DNA of 64,000 nucleotides from assembly GCA_030430565.1 (NCBI GenBank), contig JAUIKS010000040.1, positions 35,712-99,711 of the forward strand, given 5' to 3'. A program made the position numbers and the translations under genes. The notes under the pieces were generated by a model. That model saw only the letters and a program-made list of their open reading frames with translations, did no database searches and had not been told where the DNA came from. Shown piece by piece: positions 1 to 9,627 of this stretch. Origin of the DNA: Polyangia bacterium (lineage in GTDB: Bacteria; Myxococcota_A; Polyangia; Nannocystales; Nannocystaceae). How positions within the stretch are numbered: the first letter of the stretch is position 1; the number at the start of each line of letters is the position of its first letter.

Positions 1-1
1 T

Positions 2-1099
2 TTATCGAGCTTGTTGAGCGCCGCGCTCGCGTGTCGACCTGTCGACGAGCGCGCCGACGATCCCCCCGCGACGTCGCGCGACGTCACGCAGCCCACAGCG
101 ACCCACGAGCCGTCCCCGACGCCCGCGCGCCCCGCCCCGGCCCCGGCCGCGCCGGTCGACACGCTCCCAAACTTCGAACGCGTCGCCGAGCGCCTCGGCC
201 CCTCGGTCGTGAGCGTGGTCGCGACCCTCGGAGAGCGCCCCGCCGAGCACCGCGGCGACGCGCCCCGGGTGATCCGCGGCATCGGCAGCGGGATGATCGT
301 GAGCGTCCGCGGTCAGGTCCTGACGAACGAGCACGCGGTCGCCGGCGCGAAGTCGGTCGACATCGAGCTCGCCAACCGAAGCCGCGTCCGCGCCCGGGTC
401 GTGCACGCCGACCCCCGCCTCGACCTCGCGCTGCTCGAGCTCGAGACCCCAAGCGAGAACCTACAACCGGTGGTGTTCCGCGCGCGCCCGCCCCGACCTG
501 GCGAATGGGTCATGGCGGTCGGGCAGCCCTACGGCCTCGGCAACACCGTCACGGTCGGCGTGATCTCGGGCCTCGGGCGCGACCACGCCGACCTCGGGCG
601 GCCGCGCGGGCTCTCGCGCGACGGCTTCTGGTCGTTCATCCAGACCGACACCCCCGTCAACACCGGCAACTCCGGCGGCCCGCTCGTCGATGTCCGCGGC
701 GAGGTCGTCGGCCTCACGACCGCGGTGCTCCAAGACGGCCAGGGCCTCGCCTTCGCTATCCCGGCGGAGATGGCCCACAAGTTCCTCGAGGAGGTCTGGA
801 CCTACGGCCGCGTGCGGCACGTCCGCCTCGGGATCCGGGCCGACAACGCCGGGCCCGAGGATTTCCCTGGGCGCCTGTCCGCGGTCCGCGTGACGGCGGT
901 CACCGAGGGCGGCCCCGGCGACAAGGCCGGCCTCGAGGTCGGAGACTACGTGCTGGCGATCAACGATCGCCCGATCTCCCGCGTCTCGGAGCTCGCCTAC
1001 CAGACCCAGCTGCTCGGCGTCGGCGCGCGTGTCCGCCTGACGGTCAAGCGCGACAAGCAGCCGCTGCGCCAGCAGGTGATCATCCCGGGCGAGGCCTGA
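2..1099 (+). CDS. HtrA/DegP-like trypsin-fold serine protease with PDZ domain, lipoprotein (5' partial)
   Basis: Envelope protease of the HtrA/DegP type, expected to act in the periplasm on damaged or regulatory proteins. The frame is open to the window edge. The first visible residues (LSSLLSAALAC) are the end of a signal peptide leading to a probable lipidated Cys, so the true start lies upstream of base 1 and the TTG at 11 is not the start. A Pro/Ala-rich linker follows. Counting from the TTG, the catalytic triad is His108 (TNEHAV), Asp138 (RLDLALLE) and Ser221 (TGNSGGPL). A single C-terminal PDZ domain (about residues 270-360) contains the GPGDKAGLEVGD motif. It is followed by a 16-bp tandem repeat and a convergent gene. 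The family is certain; the substrate is unknown. Confidence 0.88.
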   Translation, partial: LSSLLSAALACRPVDERADDPPATSRDVTQPTATHEPSPTPARPAPAPAAPVDTLPNFERVAERLGPSVVSVVATLGERPAEHRGDAPRVIRGIGSGMIVSVRGQVLTNEHAVAGAKSVDIELANRSRVRARVVHADPRLDLALLELETPSENLQPVVFRARPPRPGEWVMAVGQPYGLGNTVTVGVISGLGRDHADLGRPRGLSRDGFWSFIQTDTPVNTGNSGGPLVDVRGEVVGLTTAVLQDGQGLAFAIPAEMAHKFLEEVWTYGRVRHVRLGIRADNAGPEDFPGRLSAVRVTAVTEGGPGDKAGLEVGDYVLAINDRPISRVSELAYQTQLLGVGARVRLTVKRDKQPLRQQVIIPGEA

Positions 1100-1114
1100 A
1101 CGAGTCGAAGCTGT

Positions 1115-1146
1115 CCTACGGGACCTTTCGCCTACGGGACCTTTCG
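1115..1146. repeat. 16-bp perfect tandem duplication
   Basis: Two adjacent identical copies of CCTACGGGACCTTTCG lie at 1115-1130 and 1131-1146, between two convergent genes. The second copy contains the stop codon (1132-1134) of the minus-strand gene, so the duplication touches that gene's 3' end. Confidence 0.9.
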
Positions 1147-1704
1147 AAGTCGAAGCGCGAACTTCGCTGGACGCGTCGACGGCGGACCCCGCTCCGCGCG
1201 CGCCGCCTCGCTCGGGTACGCGACCGCGGCCTCGACCACCAGCTCGGGCAGGGTCAGGCCGGCCCCCTTCGCGCTCAGCTTGCCGCGCGCCTCGACGCGC
1301 TCGCCGGCCGCGACGACGCGGGCCTCCGCGCCGAACGGGCGATCGCTGTCGAGCGTCTCGGTCGCGGGCTTGGTCCCCCTCGCGCGCTGGCGGAGCGACG
1401 CGCGCGCCACCTTCCGCGTGGCGACGACCAAGCCGCGCAGCTCCAGGTCCACGCGCGCCGTGCAGCTCACGTGATAGCGCAACGCGGCGCGGTCCTCGGC
1501 GTCGCGCGCTCGACTCAGCTCGCAGCGATACCACTCGGTGTCGACGACGGCCGGCGCGTCGTCGACGTGGATGTTGAGCAGCGCGTCGAGGCCCAGCCCG
1601 CGCGCGAGCTCCGGGCTCTGGGCCACGCACCAGTAGCCGCCCGCAGCCAGCAGCGCCGCGATCGCGAGCGACCAGCGCCTCAGACCATATGAACGTTCAG
1701 CCAT
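1132..1704 (-). CDS. Hypothetical membrane-anchored or secreted protein
   Basis: 190 residues. I do not recognise the family. A basic N-terminus (MAERSYGLRRW) is followed by one hydrophobic stretch (about residues 11-28), consistent with a signal anchor or uncleaved signal peptide. The remainder is soluble, rich in Ala/Arg/Glu, and contains two Cys (WYRCEL and HVSCTA) that could form a disulfide. The second half looks like a beta-rich domain. I chose the ATG at 1704, although no clear Shine-Dalgarno sequence precedes it. It is convergent with the HtrA-like gene. Confidence 0.55.
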   Translation of the reverse strand: MAERSYGLRRWSLAIAALLAAGGYWCVAQSPELARGLGLDALLNIHVDDAPAVVDTEWYRCELSRARDAEDRAALRYHVSCTARVDLELRGLVVATRKVARASLRQRARGTKPATETLDSDRPFGAEARVVAAGERVEARGKLSAKGAGLTLPELVVEAAVAYPSEAARAERGPPSTRPAKFALRLRKVP

Positions 1705-1843
1705 GGCTTTAAAAACATATCACCGCGTCCCGCCAAAGCTCGGGAGACGCGGTGATACGCGGGTTCTCAGGGCGCCTCGGGGCGTGCGCGGCGAACGTGC
1801 GCCGGCCGCGTTCTGGGGCTCCTGGAGCCGATCGTGGAGCAGA

Positions 1844-3463
1844 TCACTGGGGCACGATCTGGTTCTTGAGCGCGACCCCGGTCATGTCCGAGTAGGTGTA
1901 GGGGTTCTGCAGACCGGTGACCTCCGCGACCACCTCGTAGGTGTCGGGGTCGACCTTGAAGGCCTTGTTCGCCGACATGTCGACGACCCACACGTAGCCC
2001 TGGAAGTCGATGCTGACGCCCCACGGGTTCACGCAGCCGGGCAGCGGGATGTTCTTGTTGACGTAGGTCTTGCTCTCGGCGTCGATGTGCACCAGGCGAC
2101 AGGGGGCCGAGCCGGCGCCCCAGACGTTGCCGTCGGCGTCCGCCATGATGCCGTTGACGCGCGTGCCGCCGGAGTCCGGCATGGTCGTCCACTGCATGCT
2201 GTCGGGGTCGCGGTAGTGCACGCCCTCGCCGAAGCAGGCGCCGTTCCACACGAAGCCGTTGAGGTCCAGCGTCATGCCGTACTTGCAGCCGGTCGGGTTG
2301 CCGAGGTCGGTGACCTCCAGGGTCTCGAAGTCGATCTTGACCGAGGGCATGACGTTAAGCCCCGTGGCGAAGAAGTTGCCGTCGGCGTCGACCGCCCCGC
2401 CGTAGGGGCTGTACGAATTGCCCCACGGGTGCAGCACCTCGTCGATCGTGTCGCCCGTGGCGCCGTCGATCTTGAGGAAGTGCGCGGTGTTGCCGTTGTC
2501 CTTCCAGGCCATCCACAGGATCGGCTCAGGGTACTCGCAGGTCACCGGGTCGGGCGTGCCGGCGACCCAGGCGGTGGCGCGCGGCCCGAAGGAGTAGCCC
2601 GGCGAGGGGATCGGCTTCTGCCAGAGCACGCACTCGTCGGTCCCGAGCGGCAGGATGTCGTTCGGCCCCGACGAGGTCTCGATCATCCCGTTGTTGTTCT
2701 TGTCGACGCAGTTCTCGACCTTGGCCGCGATCTTGGTGACGCCGCCCGGGTCGCGGCTCGAGACCGCGACGTCGCCGTCGAGGTTGACCGAGGTCCGCGA
2801 CGGGCTGCCGCCCTCGACGTAGTACCGGCCCTCCTCGACCGCGGTCTCGGTGTTGATCTTCGAGACCGTGTTCTGCGACGAGTTGGCGATCCAGATGTAG
2901 CTGAGGACGTTGTCGTTGCCGTTGCCGCCCTGCTCCTCGCAGGGGACCAGCGTGCACTCGTTCGAGCACATGTTGTTGTCGATGTTGTCGCCGTCGTCGC
3001 ACTCCTCGCCGAGATCCTCGTCGAGGTTGCCGTCGCCGCAGAAGGGATCGGGCGGCATCACGCCGGTCTCGGTCTCCTCGCCGCCCGTGGTGGTCATCGA
3101 GGTGTTGCCCGTCGAGCCGGTGTCGCCGGTGTTCGCGGTGGTGCCGTCCGTCGCCGTCGGCGAGCCCGTGCCCGCCGTGGTCCCGGAGCTGCCCGAGTTG
3201 CCGCCGGTCGAGCTCCCGCCGCCGGTCGCGGTGTTGCCGTCGGTCCCGGCGGTCGTGCCGGCGGTCCCCGCCACGGTCACGGTCCCCGACGCGGCGTCGC
3301 TGTCGGTCGCCGACTCCCCGCTGCTGTCGCCGCAGCCGACCAGCGCGACCGCCACGAGCGCGGAGAGGAGTGTCGTCGCGCGTACGCGGGTGTACGCGGG
3401 CGAGTTCGGAAGAAGAGGAGCGAGCCGAGACAATCCAACCATCACGGGCTGATTAGGCCTCAT
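1844..3463 (-). CDS. Beta-propeller lipoprotein with DUF4215-type Cys-rich repeat
   Basis: Predicted outer-surface lipoprotein of about 539 residues. The signal peptide ends in a lipobox (ALVGC), followed by a Ser/Thr/Gly-rich linker. Next comes a Cys-rich DUF4215-like motif (CGDGNLDEDLGEECDDGD) typical of myxobacteria. The C-terminal 380 residues form repeated NHL/Vgb-like propeller blades (WIANSSQNTVSKI, GVSIDFQGYVWVVD). It also contains a Ca-binding-like DKNNNG segment. The protein at 35770-37194 is a clear paralog, sharing YIWIAN, CVDKNNNG, DECVLW and NPYTYSDMTG in the same order. The start is uncertain: ATG 3463, ATG 3442 or GTG 3490. The function is not known; ligand binding or surface adhesion is possible. 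Confidence 0.8.
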   Translation of the reverse strand: MRPNQPVMVGLSRLAPLLPNSPAYTRVRATTLLSALVAVALVGCGDSSGESATDSDAASGTVTVAGTAGTTAGTDGNTATGGGSSTGGNSGSSGTTAGTGSPTATDGTTANTGDTGSTGNTSMTTTGGEETETGVMPPDPFCGDGNLDEDLGEECDDGDNIDNNMCSNECTLVPCEEQGGNGNDNVLSYIWIANSSQNTVSKINTETAVEEGRYYVEGGSPSRTSVNLDGDVAVSSRDPGGVTKIAAKVENCVDKNNNGMIETSSGPNDILPLGTDECVLWQKPIPSPGYSFGPRATAWVAGTPDPVTCEYPEPILWMAWKDNGNTAHFLKIDGATGDTIDEVLHPWGNSYSPYGGAVDADGNFFATGLNVMPSVKIDFETLEVTDLGNPTGCKYGMTLDLNGFVWNGACFGEGVHYRDPDSMQWTTMPDSGGTRVNGIMADADGNVWGAGSAPCRLVHIDAESKTYVNKNIPLPGCVNPWGVSIDFQGYVWVVDMSANKAFKVDPDTYEVVAEVTGLQNPYTYSDMTGVALKNQIVPQ

Positions 3464-3508
3464 CGCGGAAATTCCCGCAACACAGCTCACCTCACAGGAA
3501 ATTTACCT

Positions 3509-3524
3509 GGAGTAGATCTACTCC
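3509..3524. promoter_or_regulatory. 16-bp perfect palindrome upstream of the propeller lipoprotein gene
   Basis: GGAGTAGATCTACTCC is a perfect inverted repeat about 45 bases upstream of the ATG at 3463, in a locally AT-richer stretch. Its position suits an operator for the minus-strand lipoprotein gene. A palindrome this long is expected about once by chance in a 64-kb window, so the assignment is tentative. Confidence 0.35.
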
Positions 3525-3572
3525 ATTACAACGGCGCGCGAGCTCGTGGTCGCTATCGCGAATTCGCGCGGT

Positions 3573-4091
3573 TCAGCGACAGACCGGGCCAGGGCCGTCC
3601 GCGATCGTGGTGCAGCGCTTGCCCTTCGGGCAGGCGTCGGGCTTCTTCGGGTTACAGGGAATCTCACACGACATGAACTTTGGGCCCTTTGGCCCGGCGA
3701 TCCCGTAGTACGAGACGCAGGTCTCTCCCTGCGCGCACTGCTTCCCGCCGCAGTCGCTCGCGTCCGGCGGATCGCCAGGCGGCGGTTGGTCCGTCGGCGG
3801 AGCCCCCGGCGGCGGCTGATCGGTCGGTGGCGCCCCCGGCGGCGGCTGATCGGTGGGCGGCTGCCCCGGCGCTGGTTGATCCGCTTGATCGCTCGGCGGC
3901 GCCCCTGGGGGCGGCTGATCCGTCGGCGGCGCCCCCGGCGGCGGCGCTCCCTCGGGCGGCGCCCCCGGCGGCCCGCCGACGGAGGTCCCGAGCGTGCACG
4001 CGAGCCCAGGCAGCGTGAGCGTGAGCGCGAACAAGGTCGCGGCCGAGCGCAGGAGGCGAGAGCGGGTGCGGGGATAAGCCTGTCGAGTCAT
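3573..4091 (-). CDS. Secreted Pro-rich repeat protein, probable lipoprotein
   Basis: 172 residues from ATG 4091 (MTRQAYPRTRS). The signal peptide ends at LPGLAC, giving a plausible lipidated Cys although the lipobox is imperfect. Residues about 40-105 are a low-complexity linker made of about seven near-repeats of PPTDQPPPGA. A compact C-terminal domain has seven Cys (CGGKQC, GETC, SCEIPC, DACPKGKRC, VCR), similar to the Cys-rich tails of other myxobacterial secreted proteins and probably disulfide-bonded. An upstream ATG at 4127 is in frame but would add a non-signal extension. Function unknown. Confidence 0.7.
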   Translation of the reverse strand: MTRQAYPRTRSRLLRSAATLFALTLTLPGLACTLGTSVGGPPGAPPEGAPPPGAPPTDQPPPGAPPSDQADQPAPGQPPTDQPPPGAPPTDQPPPGAPPTDQPPPGDPPDASDCGGKQCAQGETCVSYYGIAGPKGPKFMSCEIPCNPKKPDACPKGKRCTTIADGPGPVCR

Positions 4092-4173
4092 GGAATGTCG
4101 CGGTGGAGGAAGGTGTGACGCCAGCAACTGGCGCTCCCATCATACCGACCGGCGGTCCGCGCAGGAGGCGAGA

Positions 4174-6414
<2,241 letters not shown>

Positions 6415-6466
6415 CGGCCCCTCCATACCACGGGCGCGGACGCGCGGCTCGTGCTCGGCGCGCCCC

Positions 6467-7930
6467 TCAGCTTTTATGGATATCGGGGTCGAGCTGCATC
6501 ATCTGCTTGCTCATCGACGACGCGGCCTCGGCGCTCTCGTGCACGGGCAGATGGATCGTGAAGCTCGAGCCCTCGCCCACCTCGCTCTCGACGAGGATGT
6601 CGCCGCCCATCAGCCGGCACAGCCGCCGGCTGATCGCGAGCCCCAGCCCGGTGCCCTTGAACTTGCGCTGGGTCTGCTTGTCGCCGCGGGAGAACGGCCG
6701 AAACAGGCCCCCGAGCGCATCTGGCGACATCCCGACGCCGGTGTCCTTGACCTCGAATTGAACCCACGCGCCCTCGGCCGCGGCGCGCAGGTGCTCGAGC
6801 GCCGGCGGCGGAGCGCCGCGCTTGACGATCAAGTGGACCGCGCCCCCGCTGGTGAACTTCGCCGCGTTGCTGAGCAGGTTCGAGAGCGCCTGCCGCAGCC
6901 GCGTCGGGTCCGCCCAGATCCTGCCGAGCGCCTCGTCCTCGGGCACGTCGAGCACCAGCATGTTCTTGTTGCGCTCGACCAGCGGCATCGTCAGCTCGAC
7001 GACATCGCGGACGAAGGCGCCGACCGAGACCGACTCAAAGAACAGGTCGAGTCGGCCGGCCTCGATCTTCGACAGGTCGAGGATGTCGTTGATCAGCGCG
7101 AGCAGGTGGCCGCCGGCGTTGCGGATCTTGCTGAGGTCCTTGATGCCCTCGTTGATCCCCATGTCCTCGAGATCCTCCTCGAGCAGCTCGGCGTAGCCGA
7201 TGATCGCGTTGAGCGGCGTCCGCAGCTCGTGGCTCATGTTCGCGAGGAAGGCGCTCTTGGCCTCGTTGGCGTCGACGGCCTCGGCGCGCGCCTCGTCGAG
7301 CTCGATCAGCAGCGACTGCAGCTCCTCGTTCGACTTACGCAGCAGGCCCTCGGCCCGCTGCGTGAGCGCCTGGAACGAGATCAGCGGGACGAAGACGAGC
7401 ACGTAGGTCGTCACGATCATCGTCGCGTACATGCCCTTCTGCACCGCGCGCGCGCTCTCGATGGTGGGCACGTAGCCGTAGTCGGTCAGCTCGAGGCCCA
7501 GGAACACGAGGATCGTGAACGCGCTGCAGCACGCGCTCTTGAGCCACTCGTCGCGCCCGAAGAACACCAGCGGCAGCCCCGCGACCGGGAACAGCGCGAG
7601 CTGGATCCCCGCGTCCTTGCCGAACTGACTGGCGAACATCGCCGGGAACGCGGTCACGAGCGCGCACACGCCGACGCGCGCGACGTCGCGGTGCCCGAGG
7701 TGGTTGAGGTAGATGCACACGCCGCAGCCGAGGATCGCCGGGACCACGAGCAGCCCCTCCGAGAGCGAGCCGCTGATCGTCGCGAAGATCGGCGTCCAGA
7801 CCGCGCCGATGACGATGAGCGCGAGCGCGACCTGATTCGAAATCGTGACGCGCCGAGCGATCCGCGAGGGCGTCTCCTCCCGGATCCCGGCCTGCACGAG
7901 GGGCTGGAGAATGGAGCGCTGCCCAGGCAT
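6467..7930 (-). CDS. Membrane sensor histidine kinase
   Basis: 487 residues. The N-terminal half carries about six hydrophobic segments (residues about 35-190), an integral membrane sensor without an obvious periplasmic ligand domain. A coiled-coil (about 190-225) leads to the HisKA dimerisation domain with the phospho-acceptor His234 (SHELRTPLN). The HATPase_c domain then shows the N box (LSNLLSNAAKF), G1 (DTGVGM), F box (PFSRGD) and G2 (GTGLGLAI). No receiver domain is attached and no response regulator gene lies next to it, so the partner is unknown. The start is ATG 7930, or GTG 7933 directly upstream. It lies 52 bases upstream of the helicase gene on the same strand. Confidence 0.92.
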   Translation of the reverse strand: MPGQRSILQPLVQAGIREETPSRIARRVTISNQVALALIVIGAVWTPIFATISGSLSEGLLVVPAILGCGVCIYLNHLGHRDVARVGVCALVTAFPAMFASQFGKDAGIQLALFPVAGLPLVFFGRDEWLKSACCSAFTILVFLGLELTDYGYVPTIESARAVQKGMYATMIVTTYVLVFVPLISFQALTQRAEGLLRKSNEELQSLLIELDEARAEAVDANEAKSAFLANMSHELRTPLNAIIGYAELLEEDLEDMGINEGIKDLSKIRNAGGHLLALINDILDLSKIEAGRLDLFFESVSVGAFVRDVVELTMPLVERNKNMLVLDVPEDEALGRIWADPTRLRQALSNLLSNAAKFTSGGAVHLIVKRGAPPPALEHLRAAAEGAWVQFEVKDTGVGMSPDALGGLFRPFSRGDKQTQRKFKGTGLGLAISRRLCRLMGGDILVESEVGEGSSFTIHLPVHESAEAASSMSKQMMQLDPDIHKS

Positions 7931-8487
7931 CACGTCGCGCGCGAATCCATAAAAGCCCGCAGGGTCATGACCTGACGGACACCTGGAGGAGTATGCCGCA
8001 CCGCGCCCCGCCGCGCGGGCGAAATGCTCGTGTGAGCCCGTGTACGCGCAACCACGCCGTGCCTCCGCCGCGCCCGCGGCGGCGCGAATTCAGCTTCGGC
8101 GCGGCGCCCCGCGGGGAGCCGCGCTCTCGCGCGCGGTCACCTCTGCGCCGACGCGGCGCGCAATCGAGCGACCGCCGCGGCGCGTGTCATCCCGCCACAC
8201 TTGACAGCGCGCGCGCGCGCGGCCGCCTAGCTCCATCATGAACCTTTAGACATGTCTTTTTCTAGTTCGCGCGCGCAGCTCCGACATGCCCCCAAGAGCA
8301 CGCTCGCTCGAGAAACGCTCGAGAGCATGTGGTTGGCGCCCGGCAGGGGGTCGACCACGTGGCTCCAGCGCGGCGTTCGAGCGACTGCAGCCCCGCCCCT
8401 CCCTCCAAGAGCCCCGCGGGCCACACGACCCCGCCACGAGCGCGCGTCAGCGCCTCAGGTGAACGACACGGTTGAGACGAGAAGGGA
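7931..8487. other. Intergenic region without a supported gene
   Basis: About 560 bases between the kinase and terpene synthase genes. The short open frames here have no recognisable protein and no convincing ribosome-binding site. An AT-richer island at 8240-8270 contains the 10-bp palindrome AGACATGTCT (8248-8257). Two copies of CGCTCGAG lie near 8310-8330. No tRNA-like fold or clear terminator was found. Confidence 0.5.
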
Positions 8488-9582
8488 CTACGAGCCCGAT
8501 TCAGCCCAGTTCTTCATGTTCACGCACTGCTGATAGCGCGCCGTCTCCCGCGACCAGGCGAGGTTGCCGAACATCCACGCGCGCATCCCCTGGACGTAGG
8601 CCGCGGCCGCCGGCGCGAATTTGGGGCTGAAGGTCGGCAGCTCGCGCTCGAGCTCGAGAAAGGCCCGCAGCTCGCCGTTGTGCATCGCTACCGCGCGCGC
8701 GACCGCCTGCTCGAGGCTGACGCCCTGCTCGCCCTGCAGCAGCAGCACGAGGTTAGTCGTGTGCCCCTCGCGGATCTCTTTGCGGTACGAGAAGATGTCG
8801 TTCACCCAGCAGATGCAATTGTTGGCCATCAGCGCCAGCTGCTGGATCAACGCGTGCTCGCGGACCTCGGAGGGGATCTTGCCGCCGGCCGTGATGTCGA
8901 GGAGGTCGAACGCCGTGTGCACCGCCCCCGAGAACGCGCGCATCTTCAGGTAGGTCGGGATCGACGGCACCTGACCGGCGTTGCGCGTCTGGATCTCCCA
9001 CAGGTTGCTCTGAAAGTAGCTCTGCACGCCGCGGATGAAGCGCGCGAGCCAGGCGCCGCCCATGCGCCGCGACAGGCGATAGCGCAGGTCGGAGAGCGCG
9101 TGCGAGAGCGGCCCCTCGTCGCTGTCTGGGCGCGCCCCCGCGAGGATCTCGAGCAGCCGGGCGTGCAGCGCGGCGAGCCGCCGCGGGTCACGAGCGACGC
9201 TCGAGTTCACGTCGTCGCAGAACCAGTCGTCGTGGAAGAACAACCAGGTGATCCAGTCGCTGAGCAGCGCGAGGTCCCGCGGCGCCGCGCGGCTGCACGA
9301 GCCCGCCGCGAGGCCGACGAAGCGCACGCGCCGGAGCAGCGTCGAGGTCTCATCGTCGACGATCAGCATGAAGCGATAGGACCAGTCGATCGTGCGCTCC
9401 TGCACCGCGTCCGCCTCGGGGTGCATCGACGGCGCGCCGGCCTCGCCGATCGAGGCGAGCGCCGGCACCGGGCTCGTCGGACAGACCACCGGATCGGCCG
9501 TCGGGAGCACCTCCTGAACCGAGCGAAACGCCAGCGAGCGTCGCGCGTTGAGCTCCCCCTGTTCATGTATATCCACGACCAT
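8488..9582 (-). CDS. Class I terpene synthase (cyclase)
   Basis: 364-residue bacterial terpene cyclase that would convert an isoprenyl diphosphate (probably farnesyl or geranyl diphosphate) to a cyclic terpene in a Mg-dependent reaction. The Asp-rich metal-binding motif is DDWFCDD (residues 118-124). The second metal site is N261-D262-I-F-S265-Y-R-K-E269, an exact match to NDxxSxxxE. The C-terminal region has the expected W-x-x-x-(T/R)xRY-like element (LAWSRETARY). ATG 9582 is chosen because upstream in-frame residues are Arg-rich and unlike the family. It is divergent, with 45 bases between starts, from an exporter/LolA gene pair. The product cannot be predicted from sequence alone. Confidence 0.9.
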   Translation of the reverse strand: MVVDIHEQGELNARRSLAFRSVQEVLPTADPVVCPTSPVPALASIGEAGAPSMHPEADAVQERTIDWSYRFMLIVDDETSTLLRRVRFVGLAAGSCSRAAPRDLALLSDWITWLFFHDDWFCDDVNSSVARDPRRLAALHARLLEILAGARPDSDEGPLSHALSDLRYRLSRRMGGAWLARFIRGVQSYFQSNLWEIQTRNAGQVPSIPTYLKMRAFSGAVHTAFDLLDITAGGKIPSEVREHALIQQLALMANNCICWVNDIFSYRKEIREGHTTNLVLLLQGEQGVSLEQAVARAVAMHNGELRAFLELERELPTFSPKFAPAAAAYVQGMRAWMFGNLAWSRETARYQQCVNMKNWAESGS

Positions 9583-9627
9583 CTTCACCACTACCCCCCG
9601 GCGCGCACGGACGCAACCTGAGGTGTT

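Noticed and set aside
1104..1116. 13-base motif GTCGAAGCTGTCC repeated just after the stop codons at 1099 and 50107
   Set aside because: Many 13-mers are expected to recur by chance in 64 kb of G+C-rich sequence, and the flanks do not match.
8236..8437. Short open frames in the 7931-8487 gap
   Set aside because: They have no ribosome-binding site, no recognisable product, and two overlapping frames of similar length with Arg-rich translations typical of non-coding G+C-rich DNA.
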